From positions 186,001 through 250,000 of the forward strand of contig NZ_FXTN01000003.1 of the NCBI RefSeq assembly GCF_900182595.1: a stretch of DNA of 64,000 bases. The letters run 5' to 3'. Source of the stretch: Pedobacter westerhofensis. Its GTDB lineage: Bacteria > Bacteroidota > Bacteroidia > Sphingobacteriales > Sphingobacteriaceae. Positions 62,326 through 64,000 of the stretch are shown piece by piece. The notes below the pieces were generated by a model, which worked only from the letters and a program-made list of their open reading frames with translations, ran no database searches and was not told where the DNA came from. Numbering within the stretch: the stretch's first letter is position 1; each line of letters begins with the position of its first letter. The translations under genes were made by a program, and so were the position numbers.

Positions 62326-63579
62326 TTATTTTGCGATCCATGCTTCCGGATTCAGTTTAGACTGTCCCCGCATGATTTCAAAATGTAATACCGGCCCGTC
62401 AGAAGTCGTAGCAACGCTTCCGATGTTCTGACGTGTTTCTACTTTATCGCCCTTGGCTACAGAAGATGACCTCAGGTTCTGGTAGATCGTAAAGTAATCA
62501 CCATGACGGATTGCCACTACATAGATCCCCTGGATCATCCTTACAAACAGCACTTCCCCGCCAAATACTGCTCTTACCGCAGCACCGTCGGCTGTCAGGA
62601 TATTCACCCCGTCGTTGGTGTAACTGGCTTCGCCTTCAGTATGCCTTCCAAAGTTCTCCGTAATAGAACCCTGTCCTACCGGCCATGGCAAACGCCCTCT
62701 GTTATTTTCAAATCCTGCAGATAACTTCGCCGCCTCAGGTGTAGAGGTCAGGTAATTACTGTTGGTTTTTGCTTTTTCTACCGGTGCAGCTTTATTTTCC
62801 GCTCTGGCTTTAGCCGCAGCTGCCCGTGCTTCGTCTTCTGCTTTCTTTCTGGCGATCGCAATTTCCCTGCTGATCGCATCCCTGATTGCACGGTCTACCG
62901 CCTGCTGTTGTTTTCTACGCTTGGCAATATCGCGCCCAAGCTCTTTTTCCTGCCTGCTCACCTGGTTTAAAACAGAGGCTTGCTCCCTCTTGTTCCTGGC
63001 CAGCTTGTCCTGTTCTGATTCCTGTTCGCGCAGCAGATTGCTTTTCGCTTTCAGGCTTTTGTCCAGTACTACAATTTTATAGTTTAGGTTCTTTTCCGTA
63101 CCCTGGATGTAATCCGCCTGTTTCTTGCGGTACTGGCCAAATTGCTGCAGGTACTTAATTCTTTTGTAGGCCTGGTTAAAATCACGCGCAGCAAAGATAA
63201 ACATCATCTTATCGTATGAATTCCTGTTGCGCTGTGCAAACCTGATCATCCCTGCATATTCCTTTTTTAACTGTGCCAGCTGACCTTGCAGTGAATGTAC
63301 GGTATTCGTATTTTCATGGATCTCACTATCCAGGTTTTTTATTTCCGAGTTGATGACAGTAATTTTGTTCTGCATCAGGTTAATCTTGGCGCTCAATGCA
63401 CGGATCTCCCCTAAGGTGAGCTTCTTGCTTTGGGAAGCTTTATCCAAATTTCGCTGTAGTAGCTCAATTTCCCGTTGTATAGCCTCTTTTTTTCTCTTCA
63501 GCTGTGAACTGCTTTGCGCAACCGCAGTTGATGCAAACGCAAAAAATAAAAGAAACAAAAGTAATTTGTGTAGCTTCAT
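62326..63579 (-). CDS. EnvC-like murein hydrolase activator (M23 fold)
   Basis: This 417-residue periplasmic protein has a signal peptide, a coiled coil at about residues 20-260 and a C-terminal LytM (M23) domain. The metal site looks degenerate: the usual HxGxD is NDGVN here and the HxH motif is VLHFE. This fits EnvC proteins, which activate amidases during cell division and are not themselves enzymes. It lies 22 nt after the DUF4292 gene. Confidence 0.88.
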   Translation of the reverse strand: MKLHKLLLFLLFFAFASTAVAQSSSQLKRKKEAIQREIELLQRNLDKASQSKKLTLGEIRALSAKINLMQNKITVINSEIKNLDSEIHENTNTVHSLQGQLAQLKKEYAGMIRFAQRNRNSYDKMMFIFAARDFNQAYKRIKYLQQFGQYRKKQADYIQGTEKNLNYKIVVLDKSLKAKSNLLREQESEQDKLARNKREQASVLNQVSRQEKELGRDIAKRRKQQQAVDRAIRDAISREIAIARKKAEDEARAAAAKARAENKAAPVEKAKTNSNYLTSTPEAAKLSAGFENNRGRLPWPVGQGSITENFGRHTEGEASYTNDGVNILTADGAAVRAVFGGEVLFVRMIQGIYVVAIRHGDYFTIYQNLRSSSVAKGDKVETRQNIGSVATTSDGPVLHFEIMRGQSKLNPEAWIAK

Positions 63580-63601
63580 TGCATCAAAAGTATAAAAAAA
63601 T

Positions 63602-64000
63602 TTAGTTTATTAACTCAAACCTTTTAGGAACACTGAACGGAAAATCAAGGGGAACATTACGTTCTATCTTATTAAAATCGAATGAAATATTGGTTTTTTT
63701 CGTACCCGAAACCGAGTTTATCTTGGTTACCGACGGAAAAAGCGCCCCCGTTACATCCTGATAATCCGAATATGCTACTTTCAGCGCCTGCCCGGCTTTG
63801 GCATCGTTGAGGTTCAGTTCAGCAGTTTTCAGCAGCGTATTAAAAAGTACCCGGTAACCTAAACCTGTTTTATCTCCGGAAAGTGTAAAGATACCGCCAT
63901 TCAGGTCTACCACAGAACGCTCCGTCATCAGCTCATCGATCGTATTTCCTGTCAGCACCGATTGCAGCATTTTAAAGGTCACCTGTTTGCTGGTAAATTT
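63602..64000 (-). CDS. DUF4292 family protein, N-terminus beyond window
   Basis: The frame is open to the window edge, so only the last 132 residues are seen. The sequence, including DVTGALFPSVTKINSVSG and the end VPLDFPFSVPKRFELIN, resembles DUF4292 proteins, which are lipoproteins of the envelope in Bacteroidota with LolB-like folds. Their usual position is before an EnvC-like gene, as here. The role is unknown. Confidence 0.75.
   Translation of the reverse strand, partial: KFTSKQVTFKMLQSVLTGNTIDELMTERSVVDLNGGIFTLSGDKTGLGYRVLFNTLLKTAELNLNDAKAGQALKVAYSDYQDVTGALFPSVTKINSVSGTKKTNISFDFNKIERNVPLDFPFSVPKRFELIN

Overview
The window reads as a chromosomal segment of a Bacteroidota bacterium, most likely family Sphingobacteriaceae (Pedobacter/Mucilaginibacter-like). 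The reasons are Bacteroidota-style promoters (a -33 TTTG and a -7 TAnnTTTG about 20 nt apart) in place of Shine-Dalgarno starts, a type IX secretion gene (sprA) set between ruvA and gcvH, OMP-family beta-barrel proteins with a carboxypeptidase-regulatory N-domain, DUF5723 and DUF4292 proteins, a fused E1 alpha/beta dehydrogenase, and many proteins recognisable mainly from this phylum. No transposase, integrase, phage gene or CRISPR array was seen. Most of the window is core genome.

Layout. 1-5.2 kb (minus strand): a truncated ferredoxin-like gene, a DUF5723 outer-membrane protein, a decayed lipocalin, and a secreted glutaminase-family protein with a long palindrome upstream. 5.2-5.9 kb: six tRNA genes, three alternating initiator-Met/Glu(TTC) pairs. 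5.9-12.3 kb: GTPases era and der, an S41 protease, murQ with a conserved partner, and a Bax-inhibitor-1 protein. 12.3-17.2 kb: a SAM-I riboswitch controlling metH-metF. 17.3-22.7 kb: a META lipoprotein facing the thrA-thrB-thrC operon. That operon is preceded by a Thr/Ile-rich leader peptide and an intrinsic terminator, a classical attenuator. 22.8-27.5 kb: rsgA-dtd-mazG, HIT, greA and an M1 peptidase. 27.6-28.4 kb: a small AT-rich accessory patch with an ORF interrupted in frame by a stop codon. 28.4-30.1 kb: a 2-hydroxyacid dehydrogenase and rsmA.

30.5-36.5 kb holds pdxA and the fatty-acid start cluster (yceD/DUF177-rpmF-plsX-fabH-accB-accC), followed by tatC and an M28 peptidase. 39.2-43.4 kb: a lone lutB, a fused 2-oxo acid dehydrogenase E1, and a lipoprotein whose 3' end overlaps a convergent SprT-like gene. 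44-49.3 kb: feoA-feoB (ferrous iron import) and a TonB-receptor-like beta-barrel with Gly-rich segments. 49.4-58.3 kb: ruvA-sprA-gcvH-vanZ-small lipoprotein. 58.6-64 kb: an EnvC-like protein, two TatA-type genes, gatA and a LysM lytic transglycosylase, with a DUF4292 gene cut by the window end.

Functional links. Aspartate-derived amino acids are prominent: thrABC makes threonine from aspartate and metH-metF finishes methionine, and each set carries its own RNA sensor (threonyl/isoleucyl-tRNA charging versus SAM). Envelope export is spread over tatC, the tatA pair and sprA. Cell-wall turnover is served by murQ, MltD and EnvC.

The observations most worth a second look are the thr attenuator, the perfect 18- and 19-bp palindromes at 5085-5126 and 30317-30364, the interrupted ORF at 27630-27944, the decayed lipocalin, and the possible leaderless start of lutB. 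All functional names come from reading the sequence; no database search was run.
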